Shown: positions 20,480 to 33,263, numbered from the stretch's first letter. The stretch: DNA of 64,000 bases from Marchantia polymorpha subsp. ruderalis (GCA_037833965.1 AP031355.1:21601501-21665500), one strand, 5' to 3'. Program-made: numbers and translations. The notes: generated by a model from the letters alone, not told the origin.

Positions 20480-23200
20480 GGAGGGATAACTGGCCTCGAA
20501 AATGCCAGCAGAAAAAAGTCGGCATATGATGTCGATTAGGAAAAGGATCTCTCTCGTGCTTGAGATGTGCATTGGGAAACGCTTGACTTTTTCTCAGACT
20601 TGAGATGAATTCAACGCTTGCACAGTCCGCATGCTACAGAGAAGGTTTCGTGTGCGCGTCTGCAGAGAGTATCCACTGGAGCGATTTGTTTCGAAGCCCT
20701 CAGGTGACACAAGATGTTTCCCTTGAGATTTAAGTTGCAACGTAATCTCTCAGGGAACATGCAGCACAGTCTTTACCCAGAATCAATACCTTAACAGAGG
20801 TTTGAAGATGTCCTCGTATTGTGAAAGTGGTAAATCGTCAATGGAAACCTTCTGTTATTTCTGGATGCATGAAAGCCAGCAACATTCAATTTATGTTGCC
20901 AGAGATGTGACTAAGTGTTGATGGTTACAAACTTCTTTCACAATGTGTCTGAACTGATCATCTTCTTACGGTTGTCTGACCACCGCCTCTCTATCTTGGT
21001 TTTGTTCTTAGTCATCATGTCCTCAATTAAACCACTAGTTTTGGTTTCAAGAAAAGAACACGAATACATTACTGAAAGCACTCACATTAGTCATTCTCAA
21101 TGCCTTTAAGTGATTATTGAGACGAAGTCGTGACCTCATACAATTATATTGTAATGAAATTATTTGATGTCGCATTGGGTGGGTGATATTGTCTGTGATT
21201 CGAGTATAACTCTCGGAGCCATGATCAGATTAAAGCCATGAATTGCAAAGGAAGAATATATATATATCACTGAATAATATGGATTAACCAAGGATATACG
21301 TGTATATATATTCAAACAGATAAATTTATGCATCCTTTATCGTATCCATCCAGGATCTACATTTCAATCTATGTAATATACGTGATTCCAGGGGTTCGTC
21401 CCTCTTTGATTGCCTGCAGTTACGGCACGAGCTACATGAAGTAGACTCTATACAGCATCCGATTCAAACCAAGCTTCCTCACGCGTGTACATATTCTTTC
21501 GACACACTGATTCGCCAAGTCCCTTTATTCTCCAATATTTCAGACACCTCTTCAGAATCATGGAAATGGAGTTGAACATTGTACGAAGAGCGAGCAGATT
21601 GGTATGCATTGGGATGAAAACCAAATGCTTCCCGTAATGAGAAACTCCTGGAAAGATGACATCTGGTGCTACATCTATATCGGTCCAGGAAAAAGAAATT
21701 TTTCACCAACTCGACAACATTTTCAAAATTCAAGTGACGCTCACCGAATAAGCTTATGGAAGTGACACAGCACCCCATTCACATATAAAACATCTCCTGC
21801 ACTTCCAAAGCTCCTATCTCCTATTGTAAGGTTCGGATTGTAACCAGGGGATATAGTCTCGAGGTAAAGTATTAGCAGTGTCGACGACTTTGAGGCAGAT
21901 CAACCAGTCCTCTTTCATTTTGAGGGAAGAACGGACCCAGAGTGACTCTTGAGACTCAAGAGATTAGGCGCATTCTGTCATGGCGATTGGACTATATGGA
22001 TCGAGTAGAGAGTCTCATGTGAAATGAAGTCGAGTTTAATTGGAGAAGTGGGACGCGAACCGCTGAGTTCAATGATGAAAGAGACTCGGCCCAAAAAAAC
22101 ATACGAAATGCACACAAGTTTTGATTTCGATGAGAAGAGATGGTTTTAATCTTGAAGATTGTCAAACTGCTATAGATGAATTTGAAACTAAAGGAACTTC
22201 GTAAAAGAGCTGCCATAACTTTGAACTAAATCTCCTCGCCTCGATTGCGCCAGTTAGGATTGCATGCAAAGGTGGATATGATCTTGGAATTCTTCAAGCG
22301 AGTAAACGCTAAGCACCAGAGTAAAGTTCCATGACTGCTCCACAAGAGAGGAAACCTGAAGAAATGAAAGTTTCTTGTTTGAAGGTGATGCTGACAAGTT
22401 TTCAAGGTCAGGATGCTGATATATACTAACGATCACGATGTAGATGTAGAGTCGGTGTCATTTTTTCAACTTTAGAGTTTCTAAAGACCCTCACTCTCTT
22501 GAACATTAGTTGTATATATTTTTCTAGTTATCAATACTACTTCAAGTTTTTTCACTTTGAGTACTAATAGTTCTAATTATCTCACTTAAATTTAGTCTTT
22601 TGTTATATCATAAAATTACCCAGTCCGCAGTTTCATGTGCATTGCTTGTCTTGTACTCAAAATTTTGAAGTCTTCACTGTCTGTGCTCGTCCCGAGAGCA
22701 AGGTATGCAAATATTTGCTATTTCATTTACTTGTGAACCTCCAAGCTTATCATCTCAAGATAGATGACAAATCTAACATCCAGATGCAAAACGTGGAAAG
22801 AAGACAAATAACAATGTCTAAGGGTACACTTGTCTTCTTTTTTTAAGTAAAGTACCACAGCTGAAACAACTGTCTTATGAAAACTTCAGGGGTTCAATGC
22901 GTACAAAATTTGATTTATTTCAAACAATTTTGAGCCAAGACACGAGAAAATTGCGTCAAGAAACAACATCTACCAGTCATATTCAGGATCGTGTGAGTAA
23001 TAAATTTTGCCATGATTTTGCCAAGTCCTCATCAGAAAATGTCATTTGCTTCTCATTTTGCAATGTGATTTGACGTTGCACTACGTGGTCTATCGACGAT
23101 AGACCACGGACGATAGACTATCGTCCATGATAAAACTTATAATCTTGACATTGGGGGTGTGAAATAAACTTGCTAAGATCTATCGTGCCAATGTCAAACG
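20480..23200. other. Intergenic region without recognised gene
   Basis: The sequence is AT-rich with short frames only. A chain of alternating GATAGAC/GTCTATC palindromes lies at 23084-23126, at the left border of duplication copy B. No RNA gene or promoter could be supported. Confidence 0.5.
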
Positions 23201-23205
23201 TGCAC

Positions 23206-26200
23206 TGGCCCAAGTTACAGCTTTGTTTTACACGGGTGAAACCGACCGGATAGCATTCATGACATCATCATGGGATTTTCCATCCTGTCTGCTATGCGTG
23301 AGATAGCTCATGGGCTCCCTCCCTATCTCTAGCACACACTCGAATCTACTCGATAAGCATACAAGCACAGACTTCAGTTTGTGACCTGTTATGCGGACTG
23401 AGAATAAAGCTTCCCCCAATCATAGGACGTCCAGAAAGCTCGTGTAGTTTTGTCTGCAGATGTAGGATCTAATTACTGTACCTTCATGAATAATACAGTA
23501 CGAGACATCGCAGGACAGACGAAAAGTCTGTAGGCTTTTTTGGAACCTAGTCAGCAACCATATGTTCTGCCTCCTGACGAACGAAGATATATCGCTGAAA
23601 TGTGGGACAACTGCACAACTCTAGAGCAAGTGTGCCTTGATTTTAGGATCGCACCGTTTCGTTCATATTCTCTTACATAAGATATTGTCCGAACGCTTCC
23701 ATTCACGTTCCGATTTTTCTTTCATTTCAGCGTGAACTTGAGATCCTTGTCCGGGTGCTCCTATTCACGTCAAAGTTTATTCCTTGGGCGTGAACATGAG
23801 AACCTGCTCTGAGTAAATTTCGCTGCTGCTCACCAACAGAATATTGAACTGGTCGCAGTTGGGCTACGGTGCAAGAATCAACAGTATCTTGTGAGCTGTG
23901 ACCGCCATGCTCGCAGATTCAGAGTTTGACTCGAAAAGAGCTCATACAGCTGCAGTTGTCTCTTCTTACGGACAGGTAATTCATGGTGATATTGAATGAA
24001 ATTCAGCAAAAAATACGTCAGAGCCAGGGTGCTTTGCACAGTGATAGTGAATAATGTGACGCTAGTTACAGATATGAGCTGAATTAGATCAATTTTGATT
24101 TGAATTTTTAAGAGAAGCTGGCCTGCACGATTTTGGTAAGAATTTCTTGACGTAATGATCTACTTACAGTTGGATCGTTAGAAAGTCATCTCTTTGCTGC
24201 CAATTTACGAATGAAGGGGCATTTATTCTAGTCTTCAAGGATCTGCAGCTAAATAAGGTCGAGAAGTTCGGCAGTAGTGATTGAGTGCTGCGACTGGATC
24301 TTGTTCATTGAGCGTTACCTACATCAAATCAGGAATTACCATTATCTTTAGGGCAAGATATGGCCAACACTTCGTCTTAGCACGAGTTTCCTCAGCATAA
24401 CCTTCTCATAGTGCACTGGGTCAGAGCAAGAGCAAGTTAAGTAACCTGTTTAATTGAGTTCTTTCACTTATTCTATGAACTCGCTAACGTTTTCTGTGGG
24501 TTTTCGGCACATTTCTAACTCTACTCATGTCACGTCCTGTGATCTTCATCTTCAGTTCTTATTGGCACCCCAAGCTTTCCCATCTTCAAGCATGTAGAGG
24601 AGAACGTGGTGACAACTTTCTCGCCCACAGGGCTGGTAACGAGGGGAGACTTAGTGACGAAAATTCCTTTGCCCTGCAGCCCATTTTTCTATTACTCACG
24701 GTCGACGGTGTTTGCTGTGGGGTACATGAGGATTGTGTTAGATCTGAGATTGTAATCATTTTGCTTGCATTGAGTCCCTCGGCAGCAAAGTTAGAAACCA
24801 GCCCGCTGAAGTTCAGCACAGGAAGTGGTAGATTGCTATCAGCCATCCAGGTCGTGTAGTGCAATCATTCTCTGTGACACATAGCGACGGGCCTGATGGT
24901 TCCCCCAGCTGTAAGATTAGAAAAGAGGCGAACATTATTAGGAAACAGTGAGTTAGCCAGAGTTTAACATGATTGCTTCCCAAAAATACGCAGTCGTCGT
25001 GCTTTCATAAATGTAGGAGAAAGTAATCGATGTAGTTAAAAGTACCTTGGCTGTGGCGTCATGAGCAGACATGATGAAAATATCCGAGTAAGATACATCG
25101 CCTGGACAGAAAGGTTCTAGACCAGCCTACTTTTTATCGATCTATGCGGCTTCTGCATGATTAACGATATGAATCATGCATGCAATCGCGGTGATTTAGG
25201 ACTGCAAACTGGTCTCAATATTGCCCGGAAAAAGAGTTGGCATCTGAGGTCAAGTTAAAGAATGAACTTTTACATGGAGTGCATTGATTTGAAATAATTT
25301 AATGCTTGGTTTCCATATCTGCAGACATTTTCCATTTGTCCTGGGCTTGCAAGGAAGTTTAAGCAGGCATCATGAGGTCACACGGCATCGGCCTTAATCT
25401 TGCTTGAAGTACTTATGACTACAAAGAAGGATTCGATTCATCCTAGATCATACAAGGAAGCATAATTTTTTCCAGCAAGGTTGCCGTTAAAATAATATAG
25501 TCTTTGTCATGAAGGATGTCTGGATGACAAGGTGAGCCTTAAGGTAAACTATTGATCATAACAAGAGTATGAAAATGATAGATTCTTAACCTTCAGATCG
25601 TGAAACTGTCCGGGTTTTGCAGAAGCTTAAACAATCTCCATTGTAATATAAACCCTGCAGAAGTTTGGCCTCAAAATTGGACTGAGGCTTGTGCAACAAT
25701 GTGGGTTCGGTTCATCGAATCTCTCAGCTGCTGGGAAATAGCGACTAGCGGCAATGCTTGTCGTATACTGAGTGCAATGTCATTTATCTCAGTTCCATTC
25801 AAAGCACCAATTTTCTGACAATTCTGAAGCGAAACCCATCAACTTTCATCCTGCCTAGTTGACTTCTTGAAGTTTCCTGATGACCGCCCGAAAGTGATAA
25901 ACAATTACCAAACCGATCACACATTGCAGAGTGCAGCTAGATTCGTCCATTCAATTTCCTCCTTGCCAGATGATAAAACGCATAACTTCAATATTTGTTG
26001 ATTAAATATTCCTGCGCATACTTTATGGGCGTGCGAGCACCGACGAGGATTCTTGTCAGAATTACTTCATAAAATTGAGCTACAAGCTACGATTATTGAT
26101 GATTTAAATCTGTTCAAAGCTCTGCTGAGATTATGTTTATATCAAATCATATCATCGCATTTAGTTTACTACGTTTTTAGACTAGAGGAGAAACCAGATT

Positions 26201-26445
26201 CAAGGAGAAACCAGATTCAAGAGGAACATGGCATGATTCAAATTCAGATGGGACGTGAAAAAGAATAATCGAAATAAATTCAACTCTTTTTGCATTACGG
26301 AGGAAGAATATCCTACCACAGGACGAACAGGCGTATCTGCACTCAATCATTTGAGTCTACTTTTGGACATCAAACGTCATGCAACCTGTCTATATGATTC
26401 CTGAATATTACATCTTCTCATATGCAAGATATACGGGAACTTGTA
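23206..26445. repeat. Copy B of the 3.2-kb direct duplication
   Basis: Matches 10818-14020. It keeps more of the peroxidase relic than copy A. In copy A the left border coincides with the TG end of the GC-rich element, whereas here it is preceded by AT-rich DNA, so the GC-rich element replaced or interrupted the left flank of copy A. Confidence 0.9.
24545..25140 (-). pseudogene. Class III peroxidase pseudogene (copy B)
   Basis: Reading the minus strand, 25140-25045 is the end of exon 2 (CPGDVSYSDI… then the DATAK border). 24860-24750 is exon 3 (MADSNLPLPVLNFSG, ASKMITIS). It runs with a deletion straight into exon 4 pieces at 24740-24545 (PTANTVDRE, LQGKGIF, PVGEKVVTTFS) in another frame. 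Missing are exon 1, most of exon 4 including the proximal-His motif GAHTIG, and one conserved Cys. It cannot encode an active enzyme. Confidence 0.85.
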
Positions 26446-26817
26446 TAATAAATAACTATAGTGGATACTCAAGCTTCTCTGTAGCATCTGTGCAAGCAAT
26501 AATTTTAATCCAAGACACCCCTTGGAGACTAAGCTTCTAGTGAGAATAAATACATACTTGATTCATATTATCAAAGGGTCGGAAATTGCGTACTATCACC
26601 CAAAAAACTATAGACACATGGGTATATAATATTTAGAGTAAGCCAAGAATTAAGCGTTTTCCAATACACAGTGAAGAATCCCTCTCGACTTCACAACATA
26701 TGCAGACTTTTGTCTGCAGAATTTATCGAGCCCATTTATCCCTCCTAATTGAAAGAAATTTATGCATAATCAGATATCATGCCTGCCTCCGCAAGTGACT
26801 GTTGATTGCAACAGCAC
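26446..26817. other. Upstream flank of peroxidase gene B
   Basis: AT-rich DNA without frames. Similarity to the gene A upstream region starts near 26780 (CATGCCTGCCTCCGC against CATGCCCGCCTGCTC). Confidence 0.5.
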
Positions 26818-26823
26818 TATAAA
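26818..26823 (+). promoter_or_regulatory. TATA box of peroxidase gene B
   Basis: CACTATAAATGCATCC about 310 bp before the ATG, in the context conserved with gene A. Confidence 0.7.
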
Positions 26824-27128
26824 TGCATCCAAGTTGTCGAAGCTCATCATCACCGGCTCATTCTTCCACCTAAACTGTACCTTCTCCTAACGATTGCCAT
26901 CAGCAGGTTCGATCCTCACGAAACATTCACATCGGTATCACTACGAGCATATTGAGCATAGTTAACTTAGTAATTTGTGGAAAGTTCAGCTCAATATTTC
27001 AGACGTACTCTTATGATGGATTCACTGGGTTGAGATGATTGGATTTACAAAGTCTTTCCATTCATTTTCTGCGCTTCTAACTGTCTCATATGATGTGCTG
27101 CATGCAGCTTAATTTCCAGCAAGCAAGG

Positions 27129-28659
27129 ATGGCATCAGCAAGCGCTCACGGCCCCAATGCGCTTCTGGTGAGCGTAGTGCTTTTGGCAACACTATGCGTA
27201 TGCACTGCGACGAGTCCCTACGCAGCCGGTCTGTCTGAGGACTTTTACCATAAAAGCTGCCCTCAAGCAGCTTCCATCGTCGATGCCTACGTCACCAAGT
27301 TCCTCAAGAAGGACAGAAACTTTGCTGGTGCCTTCAACAGGTTACAGTTCCATGATTGCTGGGTTGGGGTAAGAAATCTTGATACACAGACCTTCGTGTA
27401 CGAGCAAGATCTGAAACTAATTTCTGTACAGGAGGTTGATGCTAAAATTCTGAAAAAGCTTGACAATGTTGTCGTTGGACAATATTATCCGACACTTCAG
27501 AAGTACAGGGAAAGTGTTGCAAATATAGAGTGCTTCTAAAGATGTATTTTTCTTAGCAGCCGTTATTTTGTTTCTGGAATGATTCCAGGGCTGCGATGGC
27601 TCTGTCCTCCTAAACTCGACCGAAACCAACCAAGCGGAGAGAGAAGCTCATGTGAACTTCGGCCTCAGAGGCGTTGCAGAGATCGATGAAATCAAGGCTG
27701 ATCTAGAACACGTGTGCCCAGGAGTTGTGTCCTGCGCAGATATTCTCATCCTGGCTGCTCGTGACGCCACAGCCAAGGTTAGCCTCCAAACTTTGAATAT
27801 CTTTGAGGCTAGCTCCTGATTGAATATTTCAATATTGGAATTTGTCACCACGTTTTTGTGTCACATATGTCGATCTCGCTAATTCTAACCTTTGCAAACC
27901 TTTCTACCTCCGTGGCATCGTCAGGTTGGAGGCCCAACTTGGTCCGTCGCTTTGGGTCGCAGAGATGGAGTGAACTCCACAGCCTTGACGGCTGACACAA
28001 ATCTACCATTCCCTGTGCTCAACTTCAGTGGGCTCGTTGCTAACTTTGCTGCCAAGGGGTTCGGTGCCAGAGAAATGATCACACTCTCAGGTCTGTCACC
28101 CTTTCCATCACTATATCCACTCAACTAGATAATACACATGACCAAGTCCAGTCTCCTCTTTTGTTTCAAAACTGAAACGTGGGTATCAAGTCTAAATCTC
28201 CATGGCATAACTAATTATTTGTTCTGGCTGCCGTGTGCATGTTGTGCAGGTGCGCACACTATTGGTCGTTCTCACTGCAACGGAATACTCCCCCATCTCT
28301 ACAACTTCACCGGAAGGGATGATGCCAATGACACCGACCCTGCCATGAATAAGAACTTCGCTGTCTTCCTCAAGAAGCTCTGCCCTGAGGGCAACAGGAC
28401 TAACACAATCTTCATCGACTCCACAGCCAACACCTTTGACAGAGCCTACTACAAAAATGTGCTGCAGGGCAAGGGAATTTTCATCACCGACTCCACCCTC
28501 ATTACCAACCCTGTAGGCAAGAAAGTCGTCACTACTTTCTCCAAACCTCGCTCAAGCTTCTTTACAGAATTCGCCGCTGGCATGGTGAAAATGGGAAACC
28601 TTGGTGTGCTCACTGGCACCGAGGGTGAAATCCGCAAGACATGTCAGTTCGTAAATTAA
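27129..28659 (+). CDS. Class III secretory peroxidase (gene B)
   Basis: Exons 27129-27368, 27589-27777, 27925-28090 and 28250-28659 have exactly the same lengths as in gene A and give 334 aa. The signal peptide, [32 protein letters not shown] and the C-terminal TCQFVN are all present. Exons 2-4 differ from gene A at only a few residues (for example DLEHVC against ALEHLC, and TTFSKP against TSFSKP), while introns and upstream DNA have diverged more. It belongs to an inverted duplication with gene A (head to head, about 7 kb apart). It is expected to be secreted and to act on phenolic substrates with H2O2. An in-frame ATG at 27090 would spoil the signal peptide, so 27129 is preferred. Confidence 0.95.
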
Positions 28660-29560
28660 TAGGTCCTTCCAAACACTCGACACGCTTTAGATTAATTCAA
28701 TTAGAAACAGGTCGGGGACTTTTAGTCTCACAGCATTCTTGACAGATTGATAGAATAGATAGATTAATTTATTCATTTATTCATTTATTCATTTCCATAA
28801 CATCAGAATAAGCTCCATTTGTAGATTCGCGAGGATCTTGCCCTGCTCTGGTTTTTTGAGCTTCCTCCGTTAGGACTCATACCACCAAACGTAGGAAAGG
28901 GATGTACGTCATAGTCTACAACTGCTGCAAACTGGAACGAAGAGGTTGGAGTAGAGAGGTTCCAGAGATTGGTCAGGGATTGTCGAATGTAAGTTTCTCC
29001 AGAGACTGATTCTGTTGAGAAGAATGAACTAATTTAAGAGAACGTGAAATACTTGATCAACAAGTTTGTGGTCAGTTTGTGATTATAGGATATCCCGATA
29101 CGACTTCTAAGGAAACCAGTGGCGGAAACTTGCTGATTTTCATGGATTTGGATGGAGTGATGTTTGTATGCGCGGGTGAGGCCTTTCAAGATAACTCACT
29201 CCATGCGCAAAACTATTCTACCAGCTGCACATGAAGATAACTTGGGGAAATATTCTCGTCAAGAGCAGAATTGCTCATGACCAAAACAATGTTTGCTTCA
29301 GTGTTCACAAAAGGCCTCGATGCAGATGTGCAAACTCTGTCATTTCATACACGGCCTGAATCCTTTTCATGCTCATGTCGCAAGTCTGACTCGCATTTGT
29401 GGTTTCTGACATGGATAATATGTGCTTTAGTTAATGGTTTCTGACATGTATAATAGGGGTTGGATAATGATGCACTTTACAATTAGCCCTTCTCGTTAGG
29501 GTCTGATCCCGGAACTTGAAGCTGGAACGGTACCTTTCTCGTTCGTTGTTAATAATAAAG
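28660..29560. repeat. Peroxidase 3' flank, inverted copy
   Basis: Reverse-complement relative of 17690-18598, for example CACAATTAGCCCTTCTCGTTAGGGTC and AATAAGCTCCATTTGTAG. It contains a TTCATTTA-type micro-repeat (28768-28793). No gene is seen. Confidence 0.8.
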
Positions 29561-29569
29561 GCAAAAATG

Positions 29570-29780
29570 GTCATGAGTAGATTGGCATACGAGCCATTTT
29601 GCTCTGGACTTGATGGTAATAATCCTCACTTGACCCACCTCGTGCCATATTTGCAGGAGAGAAAGTGGCAAAAAACCGACACTCCATGATGAACACCAAT
29701 CGATCACTGTACTGGAACGTAAAGTATGGGTTAATATATATAATGGACAGAGTTTGAAGTGATCCATATGATATAAACGC
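29570..29780. repeat. 200-bp repeat shared with 15780-15980
   Basis: Second copy in the same orientation (see 15780). It lies immediately beyond the peroxidase flank. Confidence 0.85.
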
Positions 29781-30642
29781 AAGGAGAAACTTGCATAATC
29801 CTCACTGGCCACACAATGCAAAATTCGATCATTTTACTCATTGTATACAATATCCGGACAGTTATCAGCAAACCTCATGAATTCAATTGGGCAGATTGAA
29901 GGTTCAGAATTGCTTTTCAGTGTTCTTAGTAAAGTGTTGATACGACTGGAATATGGGATTAAACAACACTGCACTCAGTATAACACACGCCTTAAAGCTA
30001 TTAGCTTTTTTTCCGGAAACTGAGAGACTTTATCACCCGAACACATATTGTAGTACAACCTTCATTCCAACTGCCAAGGGCCAACTAACGTTCTGAGATT
30101 TTTATTAGAGTGGAAAATGTTTTAGCCTCTGAAAACCTGGAAAAGTTTACTCTTATCTTTGCTTAGGAATCTAACAATTTCACCCTCTTGGTGTAATCGA
30201 TAATTTACATTCAGGCCCTTATTGTCATCTGGACATTCAGCATTATGAAAGAGATTATTACTGTCACCAGCAGCCATACAAGAATTGTGATAGCCATTCT
30301 TATGTAAAAAAGATCGACTCTTCTCTGTAGTCATAGGGACTTGAAGCAGATCTTCGCGTAAGCCAATCAAACATGGAAAGTTTCTACAGAACTGGGCAGC
30401 ACCTAATGACCCTGTAGCATACAGACTGCACAAACGTAAACTCAAATTCCAGTCACAATATGTCGAAGTTTACCTTCGGACATCTTATTCCATTGAAAGT
30501 TCCTACAGCACTTGACTAGAGATTTGGACTTTCACGCCGTAGCCACTATTGAGGCCAGTTGTTACTCCAGAATTCCACCGAAGCCATGCATCAGGCATAT
30601 CATGGCTAGCCCGATCCAGCAGCTATGTTGGAGGAAGAGGAG

Positions 30643-31140
30643 TATAAATGCAAACACTCTGTAAAGGACATCATCACCGGCCCATTCATCGAGCCTAATT
30701 GAATTCTATTGCAACGACAGCCATCACCGCAGCGTATGCAACAGTGTTCTAGATTTCAGAATTCGTACTGGTGAGTTTAGTTTTGGCAGCTAAAGTTCTG
30801 GTCAAGATTTCATACCGATGCATCTGATCCCCCGTAGTTGCATACAAAATTGTAAATTGGTAGAGCTTGTAAATTGTGATTTACAAGCTCTACCAACTCT
30901 GTCTGATGCGCTGTTTTGTAAGCAGCTGATTCAAGCCGGAAAAGATGGCCTCAACAAGCGTCCTATCCAGCAATGCCCTTTTGGCGAGCGTCATGCTTTT
31001 GGCGACAGTCTGCGCATGCACTGCAAAGAGTCCCTACGCAGCTGGTCTGTCTGAGGACTTTTAACACCAAAAAAGCTGCCCTCAAGACGATGGAAGCTGC
31101 TTGAGGGCAGCTTTTTTGGCTGCCCTCAAGCAGTTTCCAT
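30643..31140 (+). pseudogene. Truncated class III peroxidase copy (first exon only)
   Basis: A TATA box (30643-30648) is followed by an ATG at 30945 opening a signal peptide and mature N-terminus like genes A and B (LLASVMLLATVCACTAKSPYAAG). A small insertion after GLSEDF creates a stop at 31062-31064. Behind it the KSCPQ coding sequence appears forward, reversed and forward again (31069-31140), and then homology ends. No distal His, haem site or later exon exists. Confidence 0.85.
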
Positions 31141-32490
31141 CGTGCACGTGCCTTGAGTGGTACGATTCTCGCTATGCACGAGAACCAGCATACAGAAGAT
31201 TGGAATAAATCTCTACACCTGTTTAAAACGGCGATGAACAAGTTTGAGCAGATTGTCTCCAGTCTATGGACACGGAGTGTTCATGGATGTTCATGAAATT
31301 TCTCACTCTAATGAAGATGAAAAATCTGAAACAGATTCTAATGATGGCTCGCTACCCTGCAATTTTCCTACATGTGATCATGAATGCTGGGACTATTGGT
31401 TGTTATGACTTGATCCAGAGGATCCAGACTCGACTGACGAATGAATCAGATGAGTTTCTTTTGTTAATCAAGTTTTATTGTAAAGCGTCCCATCGCCCTG
31501 TCTGACTCACTTCTGGATCCTATAGCCGTCACAAAATTTGTATTACTGCATTTGCAAAGTAAGTCGGTAATAAATATTTTCTGCTGAACCGACTCAGAAG
31601 TAAACCTGAAGTCATCTTTCGTGCAGTTCCTCTTGGGAGGAGTTTCATTCTTCATCCAAGTAGAAGGATTCTGCTCTGATTTTTTCCAAATTGGTTACTC
31701 ATCTCCTTCAAGAATTAGTCTTCTCTGCACTTCCGCATCTTTGCAGATTATTATTCACTGCAATAACTTTTACTAGCATCGAGCAGTCCCAAAATCACTG
31801 CCGGTTCCTATGGACTGCACTCCTCTTCAGTCACTCGATACACAGACATTTGATCCGAAGGGTAAATTTGTTGACCGCTTTGAGTTACTATGAAGGAGCT
31901 TTCTGTGCCTGCCTGCAAGCTTATCGGGGCTAAATGCTAACTTTGAGCTTGCAATGGACTGCTCAGCGCTTGATAAAGGTGGAATCTTGCGACGACTGCT
32001 GATCCGACTGTTCAATATTCCTCCTGTGACGAGCTGCCGAAGGAGGTCATGCATTTTTACGGATGCTTCTAATGTTCGAGCTGAAGTCAGAGGACAAAAC
32101 ATGTCGTGAGCTTGAGAATCCTCTTATGGTCTGACGTCAGAAAATAAACAAAGATATTGAATGCTCGTTCAAAATGCATCTAATTCTGCGTAGCTGTACA
32201 TTTCCCCCAAAAAAAAATTTGATCGTTCACTACAATAACAAGGGTAAAAGGGGTTGCTGAAACTCTAAGCCGACTCACCTGTACACATAGGGGGAATTCA
32301 GCCGCCATTTATCCAGCGCTGTAAAGTGACCTTTTGCACCATCTCACTAATCGCTTTCCACAGATTTCTAAGCTGTGTCTCAGTTAAACATACAAAAACA
32401 GAGGAAATAAATGTTCAGGAATTTGAGTATTCGGTAATTGAGATGTGTCTTTTACGACCATCTAGGTAACAGACTTCGGAGATAAGTTAT
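31141..32490. other. Region without a supported gene
   Basis: Only short frames are present. One minus-strand frame near 32050 contains SVKMHDLLRQL, which resembles a plant NLR MHDLxR phrase, but nothing around it supports an NLR gene. Confidence 0.4.
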
Positions 32491-32976
32491 GTGTGGTTGA
32501 AAGTAGGAAAGCTTCACTGAGGGACAAGAACATTACAGCCCAGTGAAGGGCAGAATCACCAGCTAGGTTCTGGATCTTCACATCCGGATTCTTCTACAAA
32601 ATCATCGTAACAAACTCCCGATTGCCCGTCTTGAGTGCTGCAATCTTGCCCCACTCAGACTGTAATTGTCAAAAAAGTTCGGCACTCCCCTCTGCAATGT
32701 TTCGGAGTATTGAGAACAGGGCACCTCGTTGGGTACTGTATTGTTACTGAAGGTCTGTATGGTTTCAGCACGTATCAGAGCAATTCTGGAGTAAAGCTCA
32801 AAAAGATTTCGGTTTTCAAGTGAGGTTCTTCTTTCGATCGATAAAACTGATGTAAGATGTTCCTCATCAAATGTCCAGGGAAAAAGGCCTCTTCGAAAGG
32901 GTCTGCAGAGTTGTGGGATTGTAAGGAGTGAATAAGTCTACCCTCAGATTTCAAGCTTTAACAACCTTGAGCTCCT

Positions 32977-33152
32977 TGTTAGAATAAGTTAGATACTCTG
33001 AGTGCTAAATACAGTGTCCAAAAGCAGTGGACACACCTTATTTGTTATCCATTGCATTACCGTTTTAGATTACCGTCGTGGACTACACTACACTATATGT
33101 ACAAGCACTAGAGTAAAACCGTCTTCCTGATTACAAATCAGAAATTCCAACA
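32977..33152 (+). repeat. 5' LTR of the copia element
   Basis: Begins TGTTAGAATAAG and ends AATTCCAACA, directly followed by the PBS. 176 bp. Confidence 0.93.
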
Positions 33153-33263
33153 TGGTATCAGAGCGTAAATGTTCTCTTTGATCCTCTAGTTAAGATTGCG
33201 AATGCGTTAACTTGGTGACCTCAGTATAAGAAGTTTTTTTCTCTTTCTCTTCTGTTCGGTATC

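Noticed and set aside
30122..30445. 107-codon minus-strand ORF
   Set aside because: No recognisable motif, no conserved copy in the other duplicates, and AT-rich codon use.
31827..32102. Minus-strand frame with SVKMHDLLRQL, reminiscent of NLR proteins
   Set aside because: A single short phrase with no P-loop, kinase-2, GLPL or LRR nearby; could be chance.
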